Origin: Aulostomus chinensis
Lineage: Eukaryota > Chordata > Actinopteri > Syngnathiformes > Aulostomidae
Assembly: GCA_037954235.1 (NCBI GenBank)
Contig: JBBMOA010000017.1
Coordinates: 24,706,527-24,770,526 of the forward strand
DNA: 64,000 nt
Reading direction: 5' to 3'
A program made the position numbers and the translations under genes. The first letter of the stretch is position 1; each line of letters starts with the position of its first letter. Below, piece after piece: positions 35,701 through 49,859 of the stretch. Below the pieces are notes generated by a model. That model ran no database searches, was not told where the DNA came from, and saw only the letters and a list, made by a program, of their open reading frames with translations.

Positions 35701-38700
35701 TCATGATATTAGTTGTTTATTCACGTTCTTTTGCGATGGTCTGTACCAAAAAAAGCACAATCTGCTTTTTGGATATTGCACACAACTGTATTGCAGTTCT
35801 GATACGTTTATGAGTAATTGTTCTGCTCCATTTCATATTTGACCAACTGATTAATGGTAATTAATGTCACTTAATCAGTTGCTAACACTATCGGGGAAAA
35901 AAGAAAGTAGAAAATCTAGAGCCTATACATGTGTTTTACCACCTTTACGTCACATTAAAATACCTAAGAGAGGAATGTTAATGTTTTGCTTGGCATATTT
36001 TTTGTAGTACTGCTGAAAGGAGTATTTATTGGGATTGAACAGCTTTTATTTGTCCCAACAAACTCCTTGAAAACGAACAAGTTCCATAAAACTGCTCACT
36101 GAAATGTGTTTTTAAGTGAATGTTTTTGTTTTTTTGTTGTTTTTTTTACATTTCTTAGATGCAGGGCCCCTGAACCAGACTGAGGAGACGGAAGAGAGCC
36201 AGCAAGGAGAAGTGGGGAAGGTTTTCAATAAAAAAAAGGTAAAATGTGCTGCTCTGGAGCAGATTCACTGCAGTCTCAGTTGATGATGAAGAGATGTAAC
36301 AGATCGAGACTAACTGGTTGCCAGTTGAGGTGCAGGTGTGGCTCCGTTGGCTGCTTTACTATAAACAGTTTTACGTTAGTGACCTGGACTGGACCATCCA
36401 TGGTTACTAAAGACAAGTGTCCAAACACAGCCTTCGTCTGTCCTCCTTCAAAAAGATCAGCCATCAGGAGAAGGGAAAGCCACCATGTGAGACCCTTTGA
36501 AAAACGTTAGCCAACTAAATTACATCAGCGGTCTATTCCCCACTTATGAACATGTTTCTTTCCACAAAGGGAGACATATTCGGCATATTTTTCTAATAAT
36601 GTTGCGTTGGCATCACTAAGTTGGGTTTCAAGCTCTGTGCCACATTTAGAACGAACACTCGAAGTCTGACGTCCGTCTCTTGGTCCCAACCTGAAGGGAG
36701 GGCCGGCCGATGCAAACAACGAAGCAGCTTATAGGAAAAACTGAGACAGAAAAAAGCAAATTGTCATGCTGAACTGGTACGTGCCCAACTGAACCAGTGG
36801 AAGATGAGGTTTCACACTTGCACTTTCTTTGTGCCTGCCCCAGCTATCTGTTGATCTCAAACCCAGATCAGGGAAAGATTGTCAAATAACTCCAGTTACA
36901 TTTTTTTTTTTGAATCCTCAGTGCTTAACTGTAAATCTGCTTTGTCATTTCAGAAGTCAGATGTTCCTCTGACTGAGGATAGTAATCCCCCGATATCTCC
37001 CAGTAACATTAAAGATGAGCCCATCGATGAGGGCTATGATGCTGCTTTACTGCCTCAGAGCTCCATCAGACAGATCAAAGAGGAGCTGGAGCATCAGGAG
37101 GTAGGTGTGCGCGCGCGCGCGTGCGTGTGTGTGTGTGTGTGGTTCAGGGTATCAGTATGCATCAGCTGTGTTTGTTTACAACAAGCAATCAACAGTCCGT
37201 TTTGTTTGTGGATGTCAGTGAGGTTAAGATTTTTTTTTAAATTTAAACTGTATTAAATAACTCCTGTCAGTACATTTACATGAAGTCAGAAAAATAATTT
37301 GTTGTGACTGAACCATGACGACAGTCGTGCAAGTAAATTAAACAATAAATATAGTTTAAGTGCAAATATGCACTTCAACCCACTGAAGATGATAGTGGCG
37401 AACAACTAATTAATGACATGCAAACTGCTTCTCTCCACTTGTGTGTTGCTTCTCTCAGGAGGAGCTGAGGATCAGCTCAGTTTACTCTGTAGGTGGAGCC
37501 AACAACTTCGTGCCGCCTGCAGGTGAGCTTCATTTTCAGTTGTAATTTTCTCCAGTTTTTTCACTGTGAACGTTAAACACAACTCTAGTTATATTAGTGA
37601 AGACATAAACTGCCCTGGATTAACGTGTTTTTGAAGACTTCTGACACATCTGTTCTGCTCTACCATCACCACCATTAGCAAGTTCTTCATATAATGTATT
37701 ATATTTCTTGGCTTCCCTAACTTTGCTCCTCTTACACCCTCTAGTGCCTGCAGCAGTCCCGGCTCCTCCTCCGGCAGCCATATTTATCCCTGGCAGAGGT
37801 GCTGTCCTACAAGCAATGGCTCCCCTCCCTTTGAGACCACCAGCTCCAGTTCCAGGTTCATTACCTGCTCTGTCGCCAGTGCCCCCACGCCCCCCTCAGC
37901 CCCCCATCCCTGGTAGCGTTCGCTGCAGTGGCTGCTCCAAGGTACAGTTGCTCCGTGCTGCTGGTGCACAAAGTGAAAGAAAGGTAATCTTTAATGTATG
38001 TTTATGTACATATTTCATTAGGTTCTGCTAAAAGGCCAAACAGCATTCCAAAGAAAAGGCTCGACTCAGCTCTTCTGCTCCACCGTCTGTCTGACTGGCC
38101 ATCTGCCTCCAGCAACCAGAAACCGATGCTGTTCCCAGTGCAACAGGTAACCGCCTCTCTAACCGGGATCCAGCCTTTTCAGTTTCCTGGAGGTTACTTC
38201 GTTGCTTATGTTGCCTTTTTTACAGGGAGATCCTTCAGCCCAGGGACATGATCACGATTCCATCAGAGGACGGCTCCTATATGAACTTTTGTGGCCAGTT
38301 CTGTCTGTCGGTCTTTAGACACAAAAAGAAACCATCGGACAAAGTTCCTGACAGCAAATGGACTGACAAACGACTGGAGAGGCAGCCTGAGAAGCCACCA
38401 GAGAAACCGGCCGAGCGACAGCCTGAAAAAATCTTCTGCAGTGTTTGCAAAGTTGCCAACAGAGTAAGAATCACAAACTTGAAGTGAGCTTCTATTGCAT
38501 AGAAAGATTTAAAGTCCATTCGCCCACTCTAGCCAGCGTGAACAGGTGCATCATTTTCCTGTATTAATCGGAATATGACAGTATTCTGATTGTGTGCGAG
38601 TCATGTAAACACCTGCAGTAAGCGAATGACCTCATATTCCAGTTACGAACATTCATAAGACACCTGGCGAATGTCTTTATTCACCAGAATACTGGGTCAT

Positions 38701-41700
38701 GTAACAGAACATGACTTTACATCTGCAATAGTCAGTTGACAAAGAAACATTGTCAAACCTTTGGTGTAGATGGGAATTATGTAGGTGCCACGTAGAACTG
38801 TATGTCAACCAGTTGGCATGACAACCTGGAGGTGGAGGTGAGCAATACCAATACATTCATGCTGTAGTGTTATCTGTTCACTGCACTCAACCCTATTCAT
38901 TGGTTGTTTTTGCTGTGATTCCTTCGTATCTTTGTTTATGAATGGGTTTCATACCACTTACATGAAGCAGAAGGTTAACAAGGTTGCCTAGCGACAAAGC
39001 AGAGGTGGAGGGGGTCTTTATGTGTGCTACTTCCAATGGGCAAAGCCTAGTTTAAACTAGATGTGAATATTCCCACAGCTTTGCTGCAGTTTATATTAAC
39101 TTAACCAGAATCTTGATTAGAATATGGTGTGCTTGTGCACGTCGTCACTGCATCATTGTCTTCTCTTGTTTTTGACTTTGATCGTCTCTCCAGCAGATCG
39201 AGCATGAGGTCAGCCATCAAGGTCGTCTTCACAGACTCTGTAGTGATGCTTGTTTTGTAACATGGCGCAAGATTCGGCAATTAGCCATGAACTGCTGTGA
39301 AGGCTGTGGACTTTATTGTAACAGCAACTCGGGCTCCTGCCATACACTCACGATTGAGAGATCCCAGCTCAACTTCTGTGGTCCCACCTGCATTGGCACT
39401 TACAAACAGGTAAAGATGCTTTGCCCCGTGTCTGCAGAGTAACCGCTCAAGCTTCCGTAGTTGGTTTACTCAGCTCTGAGTATCTCTCACATGGTTCTAA
39501 CACACAGTCATGTGATTTTCATCCAGACTTGCAGAAAGACCGTCGAGTGTGCCTTCTGTAACAAGTTTGCAGTAGTTTCCTCCACCATCATGGAACGAGA
39601 CCAAAAGGGCAAAGTTCAGCTTTATTGTTCACCTGTTTGTGTGGAGCAGAGCCGACCACCTCGACACACCCTGACTGGTAAGACACACGTCCACACCCTG
39701 TGGTTTACACTGGTGCATAGCTCTTAGCAGCTTCTGACGAAGGGTTTTACATGAATGAGGGAAAATGAACGTTCCACTTATCCTGTTTGCATGCAGCTGC
39801 AAAAAAAAAATCAGCTTAGCTGGGTTTTCTGGAAAGACATAGAGAGAAACTAGAGTGCACTGTCCTTGATTCCCGCTCTGTGGCTAAAGTAGGATGGTTG
39901 AGGGTCGAGTAGGCGGTTGTTGAATGTTCCCGTTCTGCTACTAGGTACTGCATTCCCATGCTGCCTGTGCAAGGTTACAGCTGTTCCTCAGTATCATCTG
40001 GCTATGGTGGACGGCACTATTCGCAACTTCTGCTCCTACGACTGTGTTTCTATATTCAGGGTAAGAATACTGGTAGAATTTTAACATTTTCTGTCACATA
40101 TGTAAGAATGAGGATTTGACAGCGCTGTTATTTTCCCCTTCATCATTTACAGAAATCTGGGAACATGTTACAGACACAATCAGACCTTACCAATGGAACC
40201 TCCTCTCCCAGGGACCCCTCCTTCAGAGATGCCACCAGGTCAGGGCCATCTTCTGGAGCCAGCTCAGTCCCTCCCATCCCTCAGGACTACCCATCTTCAG
40301 TCCCTTATTCGAGCCATCATCCCAGTAATACCTCAGTGCCCCCACTGGTGCCTCCCTACCCAGCCATGTCCTCCCCTTCTGTGCCGGGGCAAGCCCAGGC
40401 CAGAACCCCCCCAGGCCAGCCCCTGAAACCAGTAGAGGGTGGACCCAGCGATGGCTCCAAACTAACCTGCCACCAGTGCAGCAAACTGTTTAACATCAAA
40501 CCACTTCTTCTCAGTCACCAAGTAAGTCACGCACGCTGCTTCCTGCACACCCTGAGCGGCACTTAACTCACTAATATGAGCAACGTTTCTTTTCTTTCAG
40601 GGTCGTATTTCTCTGTTCTGTTGTAAGACCTGTTGTGAGCAGTATAAAACCCAGAAAAACATCCTGGCAGTGTGTGACTGGTGTAAACAGGAGAAGGTGC
40701 TCTTTGACACCATCAGCTACAACCAACAAGACCTCTTCTTCTGCAGTGAAAGTGAGTTAGTGCACAGGTTCAAATTTTCCTCTCTGATAGATTATTTTGA
40801 ACGTCATAAACTGATTTTTTTTCCCTTTCAGTGTGTCACATCTCAATTTTAATAGTTGCTCCCCTTCAATCACGCCACAATCCTGAAAAACAAGCATAAC
40901 ATTGGACGCAACAAAGGAACTAAACCCCACTTATTGTATTTCAGACTGTAAGCTTCTCTTCAAACATGACCCTGCATCTCGTGCCAAGGATCATCCCTGG
41001 CATCCCTGCAGCTACTGTGCCAGCTTTGGCCAGAAGATGCTGCACAGCCACTACGGAGGCAGAATGGAGGAGTTCTGCAGACCCCATTGCATGTCCCAGT
41101 ACACGGTCCTCTACTATGGGGTAAAGACATGGATCTGCAAGTCCACTTCATGCTGATGAACCAAGGGGAGGTCCAGTCCACAAATCAACGAAGATTGACC
41201 CATTTGTGTATGTTTCCTTCCCTCTGTTGAACAGATGGGTCGATGTGACGCTTGCAGGAAACAGGGCTACTTGAAGGAGAAGCTTCAGTGTTTGGGTTCA
41301 GTCCGTAACTTCTGCGACCACACCTGCCTGCTGGATTACTGCTGTCTGCATTTTGAGACAAGCCAACACACTACAAGTCATGGTACTGGAACAGCCCCAC
41401 AAACACCGCACGGTAAATAGCTCTGTCACATCAGGTTCCCATGATAATAAGAATTTGAGTTCTTATTAATGATGATCTTTCTGTTCTTCCAGCTCCGGTC
41501 CAGCCCCACCATTCCTCAAAGATGAATCCTGTCATAGCTGATGTTGTCTCATTGGCTAATGGCTCTGCCACTCAGCCCAGTGTGTCAGCTGATACTGCTC
41601 TGACTGGTTAGTTCATTTACATTGCCTGAAGTCTTCTGGTCTGGTTTCAATTTGGGGAGCAGAACAGACTGAGTTCTTTTACCTTCCTGCTTTTTCCCAC

Positions 41701-44700
41701 ATATCCAGGCCAGGTCCGGGTCAGTCATACCAAATAAAGCCTGATTAACGTAACCGTTTCCTTTTAAAAACAAACACTTCCATTGGCTTTTTGTAGCTTT
41801 AAAATGTATTCATGCAAGCACAGATCATTAATTGAAGGGTTTATTTTAACAAAAAGGAAAGAACAAGGGGTTTCACATTCCCCACTGCCAGCTGCACTGC
41901 TGGGAAAAAAGATGTTGTTTGCTGGTCACCAAGCTTGGGCTAAAATACACTCCCAAGATATTTGTCATATTTTGTTGAAATGCAGTTCAACCACTTTCAT
42001 TTTGATGTTTTTGCAGGAGCACTTCCTACCTCCAGCGTGGACGGCAAGAACCTAGACCACGTATGTACTGTGTGGCAGTTACAGTCGGCTGAAACCTGTT
42101 CATCTGTGAAATGCATCTGATTTTATTTATCAGTGATATTTTTCTGTTTGAATGTCCAGGCCAGTACTCAGACTGATGCCATGCGTGTTCCTGTGTCCCG
42201 GCGGCGCCAAATGAAGAACAAGTCTGTTCTTTGCCGGCCCTTCACCATGGACCAGGAGAGCATGTGCCTGCTGACCACAGACTCCGCTCAGTCAGAAGGT
42301 AACAGCACTCGACACACAGCTGGATTTAGATTCACAACCTAGGACTGCGCTGTGTGTTGTATTGATGCTCACAAGCTGCACTACAGGAACCGAAAACATC
42401 GTGGTGTCCTTTACCTTGTAGTTTAAATGTACGTTCCCTACTTTTAATGGTCAAAACAATCAAATTTTCACCATTTGGGGTCATTTGATGAAAAAAAAAA
42501 GCTAAACAATAAATGAATAATATGGCACTCAGAGCAGCAGGCCTCTCCACTGTTGGAGCCGTCTTTTCTCTGCTAGATTTGGTCTGGTTTTTTTTTTTTA
42601 CTTGCAGCAGTCATCCAGGTCAAAATGGTCGCTGCCAACATGCTGGTAGTGAACAGGTGCTGTGTTTTCACAACGGCCATGTTGTCACACCCAGGAAATG
42701 CTCATCATTATGTTACCAGTGTCGCAGTTACTTAACACACACTTGAATCTTTTCAGTCATGCGCTCGGACATCTCTGTAACGCTCACTCACATTAACACT
42801 GTTGTATTGAGTGACAACTTCAAATGCGGCTTCTAAAGAACAAAACATAACAAGGTAAAGTCGCCTTTTTGAGTGATGGTGGTTGGCTCAGCTGTGGGGC
42901 CCCAGGTGACCACTGGTCTGACCTTCTGGCTGCAAGTTTCCATTTATCGTTTCATTCATTGATCTGTTGTTCACGACTAGCTGTTTCAATAATGACACTA
43001 GCTCGCACTTCGCTACCTGACCAAGCACCTATGGAGGCGTCCACTTCCCCGCTGCCATTGCCAAAACCTCAGGGAGAATCTAAGCAGAGTTTCAACACGC
43101 CAGCTCGCTTAACCGGACGCCACTTCCTGGGCAGAAGGGACGCTGTCTCTGACTGTAAGGTGTGCTCGCCGCGCAAGAGGAAGACAGCAGATGAGGAGGA
43201 GGAGGAGAGTAAGAAGCAGAAGATGGATCTGTCAGAGGAAACAAATGAAGAGACTGAGGATGCAAAGCGAGAAAACTCATCTGATGAGAAGAGAGTGGAA
43301 AGAAAAGAGAAGGAGCTCTCAGAAATAAAGGATTGTGAGCAAAAGTGTTCAACGGAAAGTAACCGGACGTCGTTTTACTGTAAAACTTGTTGTGGAGAGC
43401 CCAGTCTGTGTCCTGTCCCCTGCTTCGAACTCTACCACACCAGACTGATCTACAAAACCTTTGCTGACCTCCCAACACCAGGTGAGCCTTCTGAATTCCT
43501 GAATAGTGGAAGAAAGTAGCGCAGCTCTAATCATACTTTCAGAATTTTGTATATTGCTTCATTTCAGTGTGCGTAAATTGCGAGAAGTTTAAAGTTTTTG
43601 TAATCATAAGAGCAGGAATTGTGTATTTTTGGAGACGGTTGTGTTTTGTTTTGTTTTGGACTGATCTAAGAGGGTCAGATGTCACCCAAGTTTTTCTTTC
43701 TACAGCCTCGTGATCGGAACCTCCGAGACCTCCATGCTGACCCTGGACGCCACAGGCTTACCTGCTTGGGTTCACGCTGCTTTCAGTTTCTTCTTAGAGT
43801 TATGAGCTAAAACCTCATTCGCTACTACGCCGTGGACCACATTCAGTTCTCTCCTTACACGAGTGTGTATTCTGCACACGTGTTTTGTGATGTTATGCAT
43901 GCAAGTGGGTGTGTCTGATGTTGTAGTTGTGCTTTTGTTAATAAACAACTAAAATTCAGAGTACCTATGATCACTTCCAGTCCACAGTTTCAAATCTGTG
44001 TCCTTGTCATGTAAAAAGTAATTTATGTTCATTGAACTACCTCCTTGAGTACTGAGTACTGTAACTGAAAAGGAAAAATAAGATTTACCTCATTGAGACA
44101 TTTCATGGTCGCGTTCCATTGGAGTTTATTTGATCCAACTTGGTGCATCAAAGATGGCTCCATTCATTTGCATGCTTCTCCCTTATAATGATACTCAACC
44201 CAAAAAGTATATTTACCTATCAAGTACTCACAAATGGGTCTCTAAAGTTCACTAAAGTGGTTTCCCCTGCTGCGTTTCTTCTCTGTGACTCCACGATGTA
44301 GGAGAACCCAGCATGGAGTTGAATAGATGGCGCGCCTGACAACTGCTGAACGGATCTTTTTGGTCAGTTTTGTTGTTGTTTTTAACCGTCTAGTCTCCAT
44401 TCGCTTCAAGCTTGATATACGTGGCTGGTTCTTCCTGCATTCTTGAGTCACAAAGAAGTATCTGAAGTATTTTTGGTGACTGACTTTGGCAGAATTTCCA
44501 TTCAGCTTGATTTTTGAACCAGCAGTAATGACAGAAAATAAAAATCCCCAAAAAGGCAAAAACTACAAACGGTGGTACAAACTTTGGTGAAGTGCCTTCT
44601 TTCCAGAATAGTAGCTAAAGCACTGATAAACACACTTGGATTATTATTATTTTAGGGCATCTGATTGGCCCGATAATGTAGAGAACGGCATCATTTTTGG

Positions 44701-45454
44701 AAGTTTTTGGACAGTGGAGTTGCTCATCTAGTTTTCACTTTGAGAGTCGTTAAAATCGAACTCAAGGATTTGTTTTCAAGAGTGTCTGTTGGTGAAGTCC
44801 GTCTTGCCTTGGTGCCTCATCCAAAGTTTACAAGTGCATGAATAAATTACACTACACTCTCACACGATCGCTTGAATTTTGTGTCTTTAAAAGATATGAT
44901 TGTCATTTGGATGTTAACTTATTTTCTATTGTGTAGCTTCATATAGATATTGTGTTTTATATGGATGTTCAATGTTCTACCTCTGCTGTGCAACCGTGTC
45001 AACCAGGACGGACGTGAATTCATCGGTCTGCTGTAACAGCGAATTAGCTGCTTGAGGTTTACTGCAGCCATGTTTTTCATTACCAAATGTTTCTTTGTAC
45101 TCACCTCACCACCTATTTATGTTCTTTTTTTGTCACTTACTAACTACAACTGCATGTAAATTAGTTTGTGAGATGTTGCTTGTTTGTATGGAATATTAAT
45201 AACACCTGACAAACATTTTTCTGTTTCTTAAATGCAAAAAAAGTCAATAAATATGATTTTAGAGGGAAACCTTGAGGGGAGACTTGAGTGACTCAGTTTC
45301 ATATAAATGTAAAAAAAAAATCAAATAAAAAAAAATCGGTGGATTTGAAACTATTGCCATGTAGTAGGTCAGCTGTTAGTCGCTGTGTTGCAGGGGGCAG
45401 TAAATGTTTTAAAGTGTTTTTTGTAGGGGGGTGCTGAAATTGCATGTTTTGTAA

Positions 45455-45491
<37 letters not shown>

Positions 45492-48400
45492 CCAAGCTAA
45501 TGTTGATTCACCTCAACAGGAGAGTGAAGTTGAACCAAAACCTGACAACATTCAAAAACAAAACACCAGACCAGACCTGTGCGCTCAACGCAGCGATGAA
45601 AAGAAGGCAGAAAGGAGCACAAGAACAATAACTATTAAAAATAATTATTTTATTTAAAGGCGTGAGACTCAAGATCACTTTACCTCAAATATCAAATAAA
45701 ATGAAAATGAAAAAAGTCAACAAACGGTAGAAGACTTACAATAATCAAGGAAACATGCATTTAAAGAAAACAAGCAACAGAATGTGGTTACAGGCATTTT
45801 AAACTCTTGGTGATTGGGTCCTGTTAGTGTGTGTTCTCTAGCACCGCCTAGTGGATGCAGGAGGTGATGTTTAAACCACAGTGCTGAGTCAAGCAGCTAA
45901 TCAAGCTAGTAAGCGGTTAGCCATCTGAGGGAGGGTCTGTAGCTCAGTGGAGCAGCTGAGGAATCAAACCAGAGGGACAGAATCAAATTGGAGCGCTTCA
46001 CATTTGTTCTGCTTCAGTTAAATAAAGTGAATTCTAATCCAGCAGGTGCATCTTAAACCAGAACATTTTAGAGGGAAAAAAGTGGGGTTTTTTTTGCCTT
46101 CTTGTGACAAATTCTTTTAAGTTTGTCCTCGAGATCGTACATTAAATATCCCGAGTTGTCAGTATGTTTCTTCATCCAATTAGTGTTTTTTTTTTCACTT
46201 CTTTTGGAAGATTTTCCTTCATTTTACAATCTTGTCTCGTCGGTTTCTCCTCTCTCCATCCTCCCTTCATTTCTTTCACCATCTCTGGCTCCTCTAGTTC
46301 AGTCTCAGCCTCCGGCCAGCAGCTCAGAAGGAGAGGAGAAAGTAAAGGTGTTGATGGTGCCCGTCCCAGTCCCGGTCTTTATCCCAGTGCCTATGAACAT
46401 GTACTCCCAGCATACACCTGTGCCCATGGCGATGCCTTTGCCAGTACGTCCACTTACATTGTTTTACACATTATTTGAAATCTCAGTGATTATAAGACTC
46501 TACAGTGAGAAAGTTCATTTGTCATTATTTTTCCAGGTTCCAGTGCCCTTTGTTGTACCACCACAGGAAAAGGATGTGAAAGATTCGGCTGTCCAGTCAG
46601 ACCCTTGGCCTGTGGTGACCGAGAAGAAGAAGGACGAGGATGTTTCCTGCGCTGGTAAAGTCTTGATTTTTTTATCTGTGAATTAGAAAAAAGAGCTTTG
46701 AGCTTTGCTGCCCCCTCGGCATGGAATACGCTGCAGACTGAACTGAGACTCCCTGAAGTTCTTCCACTTGGAGCCTCCGTTCTGTCCTGAGGGACAGACA
46801 GCTTGAGGCCATGGAACAGTGCCTGTGTTTTTAAAATCTTGAATTTTTGTTTTATTGTTGTGTTACAGCTCCTGCACTTTTTTTATTTTTTTGAACTGAA
46901 AATGCTATGTTGTTAATTTATACTGTCCCCTCCTAAAACTGTTCTTTCGCCATGTACTGCTGACCTCTCGGCCAGGTCACCCCTGTGAAAGACATCCTGA
47001 TCTCAATGGGTTTCTTACCTGGTTAAATAAAGATTCTGAAGACCTCAGTTTTGGCCCCATTGAGGTGATACTTCACCCAGAAAGTCTATTTTGCTTTTCA
47101 AGTACTCAAAAATGGGTGTCATGACCTCACAAAGAAGTATTTCATTGTGAGGTCAAGAGTCTGGAGTCACAAAGAAGCAGTGCAGGAGGGGTGAACATCT
47201 CTCTAACTCAGCACCGATTTGTGGGCCCTTGAAAGGCTGAAAATACTTTTGGGTGAAGTATTTCTTTAAATTCGTGTGATGACCTGAATTTTAGGTTCCG
47301 TCAGGTTCCTGTCTGATGTGTGTGAGCAGGATTTGGTTGACGACTTCTGGGTCAATATTCACTGTTCCTCTTCACGTGCTGTTGTCTCATGCGTCTCTTG
47401 TACAGACCATAGCGCAGACACCACGTCAGAGGAGGTCGTCCCCCCCGTCCCAAAAGATGGGGAGGTTCCAAAAGCAGCAGAAGACAACCTGCTTCTTCCT
47501 GAAAGTTCAGAGGGGGGTATAGAGTCCACTGCCCCCCCAGTTGATCCCCAGCCTGAGGCGAGCCTACCGGCAAGCGACCCACCTACCACCAGTGCCGTGG
47601 ATCAACCTCCCTCCTCCCCGATCATGGATCTGGAGGCTGACTTCCCATACGGTGAGATGTAATCAGCTCTCATCAGTCTGTCCATGCTACAGACACAATG
47701 AGCTCATCCCTGCTGCACCGAACAACCTCAAAGGTTTCAAGAGTGTAATAGTTTCCCCTAAAATAATGAGAGTTTGATAAAAAGACAAACACGCAGTTTC
47801 TACTTTTTGACTCTTGCAGACATGTTGGGTCAGAAGCCGCCTGCTCCACAGCGAGGAGTGAAGAGACCCAGAGAAGGTTCCACCGGACGGAAACGGGTAC
47901 GAGTGACACTCATCACCTCCGACTCTCCTGACTTCTGCGTCTGTGTCCAGGAGTTTTCCTGTTGGCATTCAGTCATTCAAGCGCTGTGGGAGAAGGACCT
48001 CTGACAGTGGACGTGAAACACTGACAGATCAATTTGTAGTTCAGGCAAATTGTTTGTTTCATGTTTACATATTTAGTAGTTATGGAGCAACATCAGCTTT
48101 CCCTCGTATTTGTGGTGACAAAATCCGTCTTCCTGCAAAATTCTAGTAGCTAATTGGGTCTGTTGGTCATTAGGAGAGTGTCCAGTTGTTTTCTAGAACT
48201 TATTCTCAAAAAACAATCAATTCCAGCATCTGAAACAGCATTCTTGAATGTGACATTTATTTATAGAACCAACTAATTTGTTTGTACCCTCTACCTGTAT
48301 CAGACACACTTCTCAGCATTCATTGCATCCCACTCCCCTCAGGGTCGAAGGCGAATTGGCTCGGTGGACCGCGGCACCGTGGCGCCCCCAAGCTGCTCCA

Positions 48401-49800
48401 AACTTAACCACTTGTATGGCGTGAAAGCCTGGAAGAACTGGGTCCAACAACGCAACAAGAAACCGCAAGACGGTGAGCCTGACTTCACCATCTTCTGTTG
48501 TCTTTGTCCAATCCAGCGAGTGCGTGTGTTCAGTGTTTGTTAGAATCCACTCACTGTAGCTGGCGTCTCTCCCTCTGCTAGCCGATTCCAGGGATGTAAA
48601 AGAGGACATCCTGCAGTGTGACTCTGCTGAGCTCAGCTTCGCTCTGTCACACTTCATCAAAGACGTGCGACGGCCGAACGGAGACACCTACAGCCCAGAC
48701 AGCATCTTCTACCTCTGCCTGGGGATACAGCAGGTACACCCCCCTGCCCCCGCAGTGGTGCGGTTGTCATTTCAGCTTCACACACATGAAAGTGTGTCTC
48801 TGCCCTCCGGGATTGTCCCTGACTCAGGATTTACATATTCAAACCCTGACATGATTTACATTCGACACATTTCTCTTTCAACTGGCTGGAGAACTAATTT
48901 GTTCTCTCTGTCTGGACAGTATCTGTTCATGAAGGGTCGCATCGAGAACATCTTCACCGATGAGTTGTACAGTGAGTTTGCCACTGAGATTACTGGGATG
49001 CTGCGACTCTGGAAACCTAAACTAGTGGCCAGAGGTGGGATCCGCGGACACTGTCGGATATTAACATTCCCTGTTGTCATGGCAACAGTTTCCCGCTTAC
49101 ACGAATTAAACATAAACATTTAATTACCCCTTCTGCATTGATTTGCATGCCTCTGTTTCCTCATTCTTCCCCAGGTGGCGTCATTCAGTCCCGTGTTGAG
49201 GAGTCCTTCCTGTGGGAGTGTAAGCAGCTGGGCGCCTACTCGCCCATCGTGTTGCTCAACACGCTGCTCTTCTTCTGCACCAGGAACTTCCATCTCACCA
49301 CCCTGGAGCAGCACCAAAGCCTTTCCTTCTCCAACTTCACTCGGCGCTCCAAACCTTGTAGTCGAGCTGGCAAAGTCCTCTACCTGCATTACCAGAAGAG
49401 TTCTGCCGCCCTGCCCACCCGAGGGGAAACAGGTGGAACACGTGTGCATCTTTTTAAATGATAGTTCTTCATCTGGGCTGCTGCAGCTCTCAACGGTGGC
49501 TTCGTCCATTTTTAAAACCGGCCATGAATGACAATTGATATGTTGGAAAAACACCTTGATTTCATGCCTTTTTCCAAGCATCAAATCTGGATTCATGAAT
49601 CAACTTCCTCTCTAAAAAGAAGGAGAAGTTAAGAAAAAGTCATAATAACTTTTTTGTTTTTTTTTGTTAAACGTTGTTTTAGAGCGATTGAGAAGACGGC
49701 AGGAACAGGAAGTCGTAGACCAGGAGATGCTGGAAAACATCGCCAACCCTCTCCACTGTCCTGTCAGACTCTATGAGTTCTACCTCTCCAGATGGTAGCT

Positions 49801-49859
<59 letters not shown>

